DNA from: Nitrospirales bacterium LBB_01
GTDB taxonomy: Bacteria > Nitrospirota > Thermodesulfovibrionia > Thermodesulfovibrionales > Magnetobacteriaceae
Length of the DNA: 64,000 bases
Direction of reading: 5' to 3'
NCBI GenBank assembly: GCA_004376055.2
Contig: CP049016.1
Coordinates: 1,550,001-1,614,000 of the forward strand
Below, one piece after another: positions 54,611-62,428 of this stretch (within the stretch, counting starts at the first letter, position 1; each line of letters opens with the position of its first letter). Below the pieces are notes generated by a model that did no database searches, was not told the DNA's origin, and saw only the letters and a program-made list of their open reading frames with translations. The translations under genes were made by a program, and so were the position numbers.

Positions 54611-56014
54611 TTAATTAACCTCTCTGAATATCTCAATAACCTCTTGTATCTGGCTGTCAAATATCGTTCTGACATCCAGTATCAAAGTGTCGTCCTTAAT
54701 TCGCCCGATAAGTGGAGTTTTTGTGGTCGTTTTCCCATCTCTAACAAGTTTCTGTAATTGTTCAGCCGGTATTTCGGAGTGTTTAACCTGTACCGTGTAA
54801 GTTTTAAACTTAACGCCGGGCAGTGAGCCGCCTCCGGCTTCTGAGTCATCCTCTCTGACAGTCACAGTAAAATTTTGAAGCGATTTTAATCCCTTCTTAA
54901 TTTTAAGAGCACGCTCTTTTATTTTGGCTGGATCACACAGAAGCATTTCAAGAACCGGAATATTTTTAGTTATATCATCACTACTTACATAATCCATAAG
55001 GACTGCCTCCATGGCAGATATTGTAAACTTATCCACTCTTAAAGCCCTTGCAAGAGGATGTTTTCTCAATATCTCTATATATCTTTGCTTGCCAGCAATT
55101 ACTCCGCACTGGGGGCCGCCAAGGAGCTTATCTCCACTAAATGTTACTATATCAACTCCTGCTTTGACCACATCGCTCACTACAGGTTCTGTGTGTATTC
55201 CCCATGGCTTTAGGTCAATAAGACAGCCGCTTCCAAGATCATACATCAACGCTTTTGACGTCTTTGCCGCCAGCTTTACTAAATCTGCTGTCTCAACCTC
55301 CTCGGTAAATCCGGTTAGTTTAAAATTAGAGCGATGTACTTTTAAAATCAGCCCCGTGTTGTCAGAGATTGCATTTTCGTAGTCATAGAGATGGGTTTTG
55401 TTAGCCGTTCCGACTTCTTTCAGTATGGCGCCACCTGCAGCCATTATATCAGGAATGCGAAATGAGCCGCCTATTTCTATAAGCTCTCCGCGAGAGACGA
55501 TTACCTCTTTCCTTTGAGACGTCAGTGCAGTGAGCGCTAAAAACACAGCCGCAGCATTGTTATTTACCACCATAGCGTCCTCAGCTCCGGTCAACTCCTT
55601 AAGAAGTGCGGTCAAGTGGACATGCCGCTTACCCCGGCTGCCGGTATTCAGGTCATACTCAAGGTTAGAGTACCCTGAGGCTACAGTGGTAAGATGTTTA
55701 AGGGTTTTGTCACTAAGCGGCGCTCTGCCAAGATTTGTGTGTATAACTATGCCTGTAGCGTTTATAACAGGTTTTAGGCTAAATGAGCCGGATTCTGTGA
55801 GTTTTTTTTCTATTACTTCAAACAAATTGCCAGAGACCTTGCTTTCAGAGCCGTTCTGGAGAAGCTCTGTGCGTTTTTCCTCAAGAGATTCCCTTATCGC
55901 CTTTAGAACAACTCTGCGTGGGAAGTCTTTTAGCCAATTCTGGCATTCCTCCGATTGAAGTAATTTATCAACCGAAGGAAGCCCTCTCAGCGTTTTATTC
56001 GATGTTTGTTGCAT
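54611..56014 (-). CDS. selA: L-seryl-tRNA(Sec) selenium transferase
   Basis: PLP enzyme converting Ser-tRNA(Sec) to Sec-tRNA(Sec). 467 residues. Seen: LPSVDKLLQSEECQNWL, NATGIVIHTNLGRAPLS, YDLNTGSRGKRHVHL, VNNNAAAVFLALTAL, DLGSGCLIDLKPWG, and FSGDKLLGGPQCGVIAG with the PLP Lys. ATG 56014 overlaps the end of the SPFH gene by 20 bp, so it is co-transcribed with purQ and that gene. selB, selD and the tRNA gene are not in this window, but the cell presumably makes selenoproteins. Confidence 0.95.
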   Translation of the reverse strand: MQQTSNKTLRGLPSVDKLLQSEECQNWLKDFPRRVVLKAIRESLEEKRTELLQNGSESKVSGNLFEVIEKKLTESGSFSLKPVINATGIVIHTNLGRAPLSDKTLKHLTTVASGYSNLEYDLNTGSRGKRHVHLTALLKELTGAEDAMVVNNNAAAVFLALTALTSQRKEVIVSRGELIEIGGSFRIPDIMAAGGAILKEVGTANKTHLYDYENAISDNTGLILKVHRSNFKLTGFTEEVETADLVKLAAKTSKALMYDLGSGCLIDLKPWGIHTEPVVSDVVKAGVDIVTFSGDKLLGGPQCGVIAGKQRYIEILRKHPLARALRVDKFTISAMEAVLMDYVSSDDITKNIPVLEMLLCDPAKIKERALKIKKGLKSLQNFTVTVREDDSEAGGGSLPGVKFKTYTVQVKHSEIPAEQLQKLVRDGKTTTKTPLIGRIKDDTLILDVRTIFDSQIQEVIEIFREVN

Positions 56015-56843
56015 CAATAAACGGCATAGTTTGAGTGGTAACCTTCGGCATTATGCCGTTCCACTTATCTATGGCCTTCATTGTGGCCTCAATTCTTCTT
56101 AGCTTAATGAGATCGGGCGAGATGTTTTCCTTTTGCAGTCTCAAAGCCTCAGCCTCAGCCTTTGCCTGTGTGATTTTCTGCTCGGCTTCTATCTTTATTC
56201 TGTCAAGGTCACGTGAGGCCTTTAGAGCTAACTGCTCAGCCGTCTGCTTGGACTCAATAGCCTCCATAAAGAGCTTTGAAAATGCGAAGTTGACTATAGA
56301 AACCTCATCCACTATTATAAAATGCTTATGCAGCCGCTGCATGAGGCCGTCTTTCATAGCGGTACTTACAATGGGTCTTTTGGTAATTAACTCCTCTGCC
56401 GTATATGTGGCTGCCACTGCCTTTACCACCTCTTGTATGGCAGGATCTATTACTCTTTCCTTGTAGCTCATACCAATACCTTGATAGATCATGTTTGCCT
56501 TATCGGGCAGGATGTGGTAGTTAATTGCTATTACGGTAGTAACCTCCTGGAGATCTCGCGATGAGGCCTCAGCATTTGTCTGAGCCTTATGCACCTTTAC
56601 GTCCATCTTTATCACTTTTTGTACCACCGGAATTACAATATGGATTCCCTCGCTAAGAACCAAAGGCTGCACAGCTCCGAAATTAAGCACGACGCCTCTT
56701 TCGCCTGCCCCTATTGTTACAAACGGATTTATCGCAAGTAGAACAAAAAATCCAATTATTAGTAAAAGAACAAAAAGGTAACTCTTCTTAAAAACCGGCT
56801 TCTGCATTTTAGGTTCAAAACCGTCAAAAATACCACCTGGCAT
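55995..56843 (-). CDS. SPFH/prohibitin-family membrane protein
   Basis: 282 residues. One N-terminal membrane helix (YLFVLLLIIGFFVLLAI), then an SPFH domain (GERGVVLNFGAVQPLVLSEG, IHIVIPVVQKVIKMDVKVHK, DLQEVTTVIAINYHI) and a long Ala/Glu-rich coiled coil (LALKASRDLDRIKIEAEQKI, TQAKAEAEALRLQKE). Prohibitin-like proteins form ring assemblies at the membrane and may regulate FtsH proteolysis. AGGAGG lies 4 nt before the ATG. Between purQ and selA in one operon. Confidence 0.88.
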   Translation of the reverse strand: MPGGIFDGFEPKMQKPVFKKSYLFVLLLIIGFFVLLAINPFVTIGAGERGVVLNFGAVQPLVLSEGIHIVIPVVQKVIKMDVKVHKAQTNAEASSRDLQEVTTVIAINYHILPDKANMIYQGIGMSYKERVIDPAIQEVVKAVAATYTAEELITKRPIVSTAMKDGLMQRLHKHFIIVDEVSIVNFAFSKLFMEAIESKQTAEQLALKASRDLDRIKIEAEQKITQAKAEAEALRLQKENISPDLIKLRRIEATMKAIDKWNGIMPKVTTQTMPFIDATNIE

Positions 56844-56851
56844 ATAACCTC

Positions 56852-57553
56852 CTATTTGAGCTTGTTTTTTACAAACTGCAAGGCTGATTCAAAAATCGCC
56901 CTGCCATCGGTATTTCCGAGTATTTCTTCAGAGCACCTCTCAGGATGAGGCATCATACCAACAACATTACCGGTAGAGTTGGTAATCCCTGCTATATTTA
57001 GAACTGCACCGTTAGGATTGGCTTCAAGGTTTTCCTCTCCGTCACTATTGCAGTAGGTAAAGGCAATGCCGTTATATTGTTTTATTTTATCAATGGTCAC
57101 CGTATCGGCATAGTAATTGCCCTCGGCATGGGCTATGGGGATTTTAAGGACTTGCCCCGTTTTGAGAGAGGACGTAAACGGCGTGTTTGTGTTTTTAACT
57201 TTTATATAAACGTCTTTACAGATAAACTTTAGGTTTTTGTTTCTTAGCATGGCTCCTGGCAAAAGCCCTGCCTCAAGAAGTATTTGAAACCCGTTACATA
57301 TGCCAATTACAGAGCCGCCATTTGCGGCAAACTCAGACACCGCCGACATTATCGGTGAAAACCCGGCTATTGCACCGGCTCTCAGATAATCACCGTGTGA
57401 AAACCCGCCGGGAAGCACAACAACTTTAACGTCCTTTCCTATTGAAGTTTCCTTATGCCACACAAATCTGACCTCAGCGCCGCAAACGTGCTTTAGCACG
57501 TGATAACAGTCATGGTCACAGTTGCTGCCCGGAAACACCACTATTGCAAACAT
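56852..57553 (-). CDS. purQ: FGAM synthase glutaminase subunit
   Basis: 233 residues. Supplies ammonia from glutamine to PurL in purine synthesis. Class I glutamine amidotransferase triad: nucleophile Cys in [15 protein letters not shown], His and Glu in [12 protein letters not shown]-terminal [11 protein letters not shown] and [19 protein letters not shown] are PurQ-specific. purL and purS are not adjacent; purC lies 4 kb away on the other strand. Confidence 0.95.
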   Translation of the reverse strand: MFAIVVFPGSNCDHDCYHVLKHVCGAEVRFVWHKETSIGKDVKVVVLPGGFSHGDYLRAGAIAGFSPIMSAVSEFAANGGSVIGICNGFQILLEAGLLPGAMLRNKNLKFICKDVYIKVKNTNTPFTSSLKTGQVLKIPIAHAEGNYYADTVTIDKIKQYNGIAFTYCNSDGEENLEANPNGAVLNIAGITNSTGNVVGMMPHPERCSEEILGNTDGRAIFESALQFVKNKLK

Positions 57554-57649
57554 TTAGCTAACCAGCACATCCTTTATTTTGTTAACGCTGCCAAAGAAAT
57601 ACATTATGTATATGATATACTGTTTTAGTTACTTTTGTCAATGTAAGCT

Positions 57650-57866
57650 CAGGGCAAACGCATTTCACAGGAAATAATAATATATTGCCAATGCAGTGTA
57701 GCTTCGCTAAAAAACTGGATTCCTGCCTGCGCAGGAATGACAAAAAAAAGACATATCCTTCCTTGTCATTCCCGCCTCCGAGCGGGAATCCAGTCCTTTT
57801 CTCTAAAAATTCTGCCTTGCAACAGAGAAGTCTTTTGCTGCTTTTTTCTCTAATGCGTTTCCCCTG
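57650..57866. mobile_element. MITE-like element, copy 4 (217 bp)
   Basis: Same ends and REP-pair core as copy 1, flanked by a 10-bp direct repeat AATGTAAGCT (57640-57649 and 57867-57876). One base in the right terminal repeat differs (CGTTTCCCCTG). The left repeat is normal. Confidence 0.88.
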
Positions 57867-57913
57867 AATGTAAGCTCCATGCAAAACGGCTGGTGTTGTT
57901 AAAGTAAGGAACT

Positions 57914-58333
57914 CTATTGCTGATGTATGCCGTATTTTAGCAGTATATCGGAAAGAACTTGGAAATCTATCGGTTTTGTGACATAATCGTCACATCTGTT
58001 GACACCTTTGTAGAAAGCGTCAATTAAATCTAATGGCGGATCTAAAGACGTAGTCATAATAATTGTTACTGCATTTTCTGGTGTAATTCCCATAGCCTTT
58101 TCTTTATTACGAATATGCGCTAAAGCACTGATTCCATCCACCTCAGGCATCATAATGTCAAGGCAGATGAGGCCATATGGCTCTGTAGCATCAATGGCAG
58201 TTTGGAAGGCCATAACCGCCTCAGCCCCATCTATTGTGACATCAACGTCGCCATATTTTTCTAAAAAACGCTGCAATAATGTGCGGCTTGAAAAATCATC
58301 ATCAGCTATTAATATTTTATAAACTCCGTCCAT
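57914..58333 (-). CDS. single-domain response regulator
   Basis: 139 residues, receiver only: KILIADDDFSSRTLLQRFL with the acidic pair, LICLDIMMPEVDG with the acceptor Asp, IIMTTSLD with the Thr, and YVTKPIDFQVL with the Lys. It starts 4 nt after the MCP-hemerythrin stop (an ATG at 58345 would overlap it by 8 bp), so it is probably part of that signalling unit. Confidence 0.9.
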   Translation of the reverse strand: MDGVYKILIADDDFSSRTLLQRFLEKYGDVDVTIDGAEAVMAFQTAIDATEPYGLICLDIMMPEVDGISALAHIRNKEKAMGITPENAVTIIMTTSLDPPLDLIDAFYKGVNRCDDYVTKPIDFQVLSDILLKYGIHQQ

Positions 58334-58337
58334 GTTT

Positions 58338-60353
58338 TTACGCATGCCCTTTAGTTGCAAGAAATTTACTCAACAAAACATCAACATTTTTTATATGAGA
58401 CGTAAGCCAACTGTCAACCGCATGTTGAATATCCAAAAGAAGGGCACGTGACGGGCCATTTTTTATGAATCTTTCCTTAAAACCTGTAACTGCTTCAAGC
58501 AGCGCCTTATGTTGAGGTATGTGTGAATTCATTTCCGGGTAGTCATATTTTTTCATAAGATTCTCTTCAGTTGAAAAATGCTTAACCACGTAATCCTCAA
58601 GAAAACGCAGAACTTTCGCTATTTCTTCTTTTCCCTTGCCCTCAGACATGACGGCTACAAGATCATTTTTCAATTTAAATAATTCCTTATGCTGGCTGTC
58701 TATTGTTTTATTTCCAACTATAAAACTATTGTCAAACTGTACTCCAAGGGCGGCAGGCTGCGACTCATGCCCAGTGTGTGCCGAGTGCTCAACTTGTCTT
58801 TGCATATCCACTCTTGCCGTTTTCTTAGAGCTGGTTTTAAACTTAGCCGAGGCAGCCATCAGTTCACCTGAGATGCCGGTCATAAGTGCCAGCTCCTCAA
58901 TCACCTCATCAGCCATGTTACCCATATCAGAAACCACAGCAGAGGTCTTTACCACATTGGCTGACACTCTGTCTGAAAGCTCCACTTGTCTGTTTACAGA
59001 TGTCTGTATCTGTTGAACCTGATCCCGTGTGTTTTTTACATTGTCCACAATCTTTGTAAGAGAATTGCCAACCTCGTTTATATATTCGGTAGCTTTTGCA
59101 ACGCCTACAGAGGCATCAGCCATTGACTTAGCAGTCCCCTCGGAGTCCTCCTGTACGGCCTTAATTTTCTGATAAATCTCAGCGGTTTGTTTTATTGTCT
59201 TTTCAGCAAGTTTTCGCACCTCATCGGCAACAACAGCAAAGCCGCGTCCTTGCTCTCCGGCTCGTGCCGCCTCTATGGCAGCGTTAAGCGCAAGCAGATT
59301 GGTCTGGTCGGCAATATCATTGATTACTGTTACAACGTTGCTGATTTCTGCAACACTTTCGTTTAAGTTTTTAACCATTGACGACAGTTCCAAAGTGGAG
59401 GAGTGTACATGATTGATAATCTGTATAGCTCCATCGGATACTTCTTTACCCTTATTAGCGCTTTCCATAGCCTCTCTTGAGGCCTCATCCACCAGAGTTG
59501 TATTGGCAGCGATGTCGGTAATGGTGAGAGTTAAATCCTCGGCAGCCCCTGCTGATTGCGATGCTTGTGCAGAAAGGTTTTCATAACCGGTTCTTGTCTT
59601 TTCAGCTTTGGATCTCAGGATTTTTTCGGTGTTTACAGAAAGCCTGTCTGCTATGTCAAGTATTATATTTATAGTGTCGCTGAAAGAGCGAACCATCTCG
59701 TCCATTCCTTGCGAAAGTACCCCTATTTCATCTTTACTTCTGTAATCAATGCTAAGCCTCAGATCTCCCCTTACCATCGTGTCAACTTTTGATACAAGCA
59801 TAGTCAGGGGTGAGGAAAAATGCTTATCACTAAATATCCATATAAAAATTAAAATAGTCAAACTAAAGATTAAGATGGCTATTTGAATGTGCATGAGGGT
59901 ATCTACTTTATGCTTTGAGAACTGCTCAGCTACAGAGACAGCCTTATTGGTCAACTCAAAGAATTCCTCGCTTTGCTTCATTACAGAGTCCCTCAATGCG
60001 GCATCTGTCCTTGCTTTTATCAGTACAGTTTTTAGCTCGCCCCATGACTTTTTGACATCATTCATAGTGTCAATGTAGCTGCTGTCAGAAGCCGCAGGAA
60101 GTTGCAGCTCAGCACTGCCTGTGATTAAACCGTCTATAATTTTATCTAACTTCTGCATAAGGTCATCCATCGGCTTACCTGATGTCTCTAATTTTACAAG
60201 TCTTTGGGTGGCGCCCCTTACAATACCTGAATAATTGACGACCCTTCCGTCAAAAGTCATCCCATTAAGCAGTGTATAAACTGAAACGGCACTGGTTAAT
60301 GTGAGCAAAAAGACCATTAACACCGTTCCTCTCATTTTTGTCTTAATCTTCAT
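58338..60353 (-). CDS. methyl-accepting chemotaxis protein with C-terminal hemerythrin domain
   Basis: 671 residues. N-terminal membrane helix, a ~150-residue periplasmic helical sensor (LDKIIDGLITGSAELQLPAA), second helix (IQIAILIFSLTILIFIWIF), HAMP, then the MCP signalling hairpin (AIEAARAGEQGRGFAVVADE, VRKLAEKT). After it comes a bacteriohemerythrin domain with the di-iron ligands: DSQHKELF, HFSTEENLMKKYDYPEMNSH, HKALLEAV, HIKNVD. It should sense O2 (or NO) and control motility. ATG 60353 has AGAGG 8 nt upstream; 60359 is an alternative. Confidence 0.92.
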   Translation of the reverse strand: MKIKTKMRGTVLMVFLLTLTSAVSVYTLLNGMTFDGRVVNYSGIVRGATQRLVKLETSGKPMDDLMQKLDKIIDGLITGSAELQLPAASDSSYIDTMNDVKKSWGELKTVLIKARTDAALRDSVMKQSEEFFELTNKAVSVAEQFSKHKVDTLMHIQIAILIFSLTILIFIWIFSDKHFSSPLTMLVSKVDTMVRGDLRLSIDYRSKDEIGVLSQGMDEMVRSFSDTINIILDIADRLSVNTEKILRSKAEKTRTGYENLSAQASQSAGAAEDLTLTITDIAANTTLVDEASREAMESANKGKEVSDGAIQIINHVHSSTLELSSMVKNLNESVAEISNVVTVINDIADQTNLLALNAAIEAARAGEQGRGFAVVADEVRKLAEKTIKQTAEIYQKIKAVQEDSEGTAKSMADASVGVAKATEYINEVGNSLTKIVDNVKNTRDQVQQIQTSVNRQVELSDRVSANVVKTSAVVSDMGNMADEVIEELALMTGISGELMAASAKFKTSSKKTARVDMQRQVEHSAHTGHESQPAALGVQFDNSFIVGNKTIDSQHKELFKLKNDLVAVMSEGKGKEEIAKVLRFLEDYVVKHFSTEENLMKKYDYPEMNSHIPQHKALLEAVTGFKERFIKNGPSRALLLDIQHAVDSWLTSHIKNVDVLLSKFLATKGHA

Positions 60354-60551
60354 CTTCATATCCTCTGTATAATTTTTTTTGTATGTTAACTTACATTGTA
60401 GAACAATCCTTGAAAAATATTCAATATGTTTTGTTATAAACAACCAAATTCATAGTGATTTGATTCACCTTACACTTTACAAATATGCAAACATTATTGT
60501 AAAGTACGACAAACGTTTGTGAAGTATAACCAAAAACAGGGAGGCCCTTTG

Positions 60552-60998
60552 ATGGAGCGTTCGGTAGAGTGTAAGGTTAAGAAAGTAAATGTAGTAAAAT
60601 TCGCAAGCATAATACTGTTAGCGACTGTAATCTTTGTTTATTCTATAATGTTGTTTACAGGGAGTTTTGGCAGGGTTCAAACAAAGGCTCCACAAAGAAG
60701 CACTGATCCAAAGGTAATAGAAGCTGCCAACAATGCACTTGATGGTATTTTTGTGAAGAACACATATGGTTTTGTTAAAGACCACAGTGAGACCGGTGGT
60801 AGTCTTGTGGTGAAAGTTGACGGTACGCTCTGGAAAAAAAATGGAATTAATGAAAGAAAAAGTTTTATTAAGTCTATTGCCAGTGCCAGGGAATCACTTG
60901 GTCTTTCTCTCAGTATAAAGGTGAGAGATGAAAAGTCAGGTGTAGAGTACGCCTCACTGGAAAACGGCCGGATTACTCTCGCTGATTTTAGCCTGTAA
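60552..60998 (+). CDS. unknown membrane-anchored protein
   Basis: 148 residues. N-terminal cytoplasmic piece, one membrane helix (FASIILLATVIFVYSIMLF), then a ~100-residue soluble domain (GGSLVVKVDGTLWKKNGINE, RKSFIKSIASARESLGLSLS, IKVRDEKSGVEYASLENGRI). The last part looks like a small mixed alpha/beta domain, but I know no family. GGGAGG lies 7 nt before ATG 60552. Divergent from the MCP gene. Confidence 0.6.
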   Translation: MERSVECKVKKVNVVKFASIILLATVIFVYSIMLFTGSFGRVQTKAPQRSTDPKVIEAANNALDGIFVKNTYGFVKDHSETGGSLVVKVDGTLWKKNGINERKSFIKSIASARESLGLSLSIKVRDEKSGVEYASLENGRITLADFSL

Positions 60999-61029
60999 CA
61001 TTTAGCAAAACTTACGTTAAAGGGGAGTG

Positions 61030-61338
61030 TCAGCTCTTTTTTAGGATGCCTGGCAGAGATTCTTTTATTGTATCTATAATGTGATCATAGCTACCAAGAG
61101 TCATCTTCGCTTTTGTCAGGATGTGTGTGCTATTTTCTATCAGCCTTATTGCAACACTGTCAAGGTGCTCTGTCATATTCTCCTTGAACGCTTCCGCTGT
61201 ATCACCCAGTTTATCCTTCAACCCTTCTGCGGCTGCTTTAGGCGTAGTTATTATAGTTACCGCAGCTCCCATGAAACTGCCTAAAAATACCGATGCAAAC
61301 ACTATTGCACTGGCTAACTTCTGTTTTGGATTTATCAT
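61030..61338 (-). CDS. small membrane protein, YtxH-like layout
   Basis: 102 residues: KLASAIVFASVFLGSFMGAAV as one membrane segment, then an amphipathic helical tail (AAEGLKDKLGDTAEAFKENM). The arrangement recalls YtxH-type stress proteins, but no strict signature is present. Converges on the preceding gene with a 31-nt gap. Confidence 0.55.
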   Translation of the reverse strand: MINPKQKLASAIVFASVFLGSFMGAAVTIITTPKAAAEGLKDKLGDTAEAFKENMTEHLDSVAIRLIENSTHILTKAKMTLGSYDHIIDTIKESLPGILKKS

Positions 61339-61552
61339 AACTTTAAACCTTTATCCCCTGTTGACTCTTATTGAGCACATCATTAGTTATAATATAGGAC
61401 GAAAGTGTATTTTGTCAATTCCCCCCAGAAAAAAAAGAATTTACTTAAACTTGACAAGAGTTTTTATTATAATTTACTATGTTATTAGCTAATTTTGTAT
61501 TTTCTCATGAAAATTGCAACGGACTGAAACAATCTGTGAAAGGGAATGCCTT

Positions 61553-62428
61553 ATGAGCGTTGTAAGAGAGACTGATTTTAAAGATTTGAATTTGCTAAGA
61601 AGAGGTAAAGTGAGGGATATATATGAGATGGACGAGTATCTCTTATTTATCGCAACAGACAGAATATCAGCCTTCGATGTTGTGCTCCCTGACTGCATAC
61701 CCTCTAAAGGGCATGTGCTTACGGCTATTTCCATATTTTGGTTTTCATTTCTAAAGGATATTGTTGGAAATCATCTTCAAGGCACTGATATATCAGAGTT
61801 TCCAGATGTCTGCCATAAGTACAACGAGAGCTTGAAGGGTAGGGCGCTGCTTGTTAAAAAGGCTGCTACATTTCCGGTTGAGTGCATAGTAAGGGGGTAC
61901 ATTTCAGGCTCTGCGTGGGGCGAGTACAAAAAAAACGGAAAGGTTTGTGGGATTACTCTGCCATCAGGTCTTAAGGAATCGGATAAACTCCCAGAACCAA
62001 TTTTTACTCCCAGCACAAAAGCAGAGCATGGTCACGACATTAATATATCGTTTGACGAAGCGTCTGGTATAGTTGGCAAAAGCCAAATGGAAAAACTTAA
62101 AGAACTTAGTGTAAATATTTACAAAAAAGCCTCAGAGTATGCACTGTCAAAGGGAATAATAATTGCGGATACTAAATTTGAGTTTGGTTTGCTTAATGGA
62201 GAGATTATTTTGATAGATGAGGTTCTGACTCCTGATTCTTCAAGATTCTGGCCAAAGGCAAAATATATAAGCGGCGTACCTCAGGAAAGTTTTGATAAGC
62301 AAATAGTGAGAGACTATCTGCTGACTCTCAGTTGGGATAAGACCTACCCAGGCCCCTCGCTTCCACCTGAGGTGATAGAAAAAACAACTCAGAAATATAA
62401 AGAGATACTTAGCATTTTAACAGGATAA
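61553..62428 (+). CDS. purC: SAICAR synthetase
   Basis: Joins aspartate to CAIR in purine synthesis. 291 residues: LLRRGKVRDIYEMDEYLLFI, ATDRISAFDVVLPDCIPSKG, VECIVRGYISGSAWGEYKKN, PIFTPSTKAEHGHDINISF, IIADTKFEFGLLNGEIILID, EVLTPDSSRFWP. The longer, yeast-like PurC type rather than the ~240-residue form. ATG 61553 has AAGGGA upstream. It overlaps the next gene by one base (TAATG). Confidence 0.95.
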   Translation: MSVVRETDFKDLNLLRRGKVRDIYEMDEYLLFIATDRISAFDVVLPDCIPSKGHVLTAISIFWFSFLKDIVGNHLQGTDISEFPDVCHKYNESLKGRALLVKKAATFPVECIVRGYISGSAWGEYKKNGKVCGITLPSGLKESDKLPEPIFTPSTKAEHGHDINISFDEASGIVGKSQMEKLKELSVNIYKKASEYALSKGIIIADTKFEFGLLNGEIILIDEVLTPDSSRFWPKAKYISGVPQESFDKQIVRDYLLTLSWDKTYPGPSLPPEVIEKTTQKYKEILSILTG

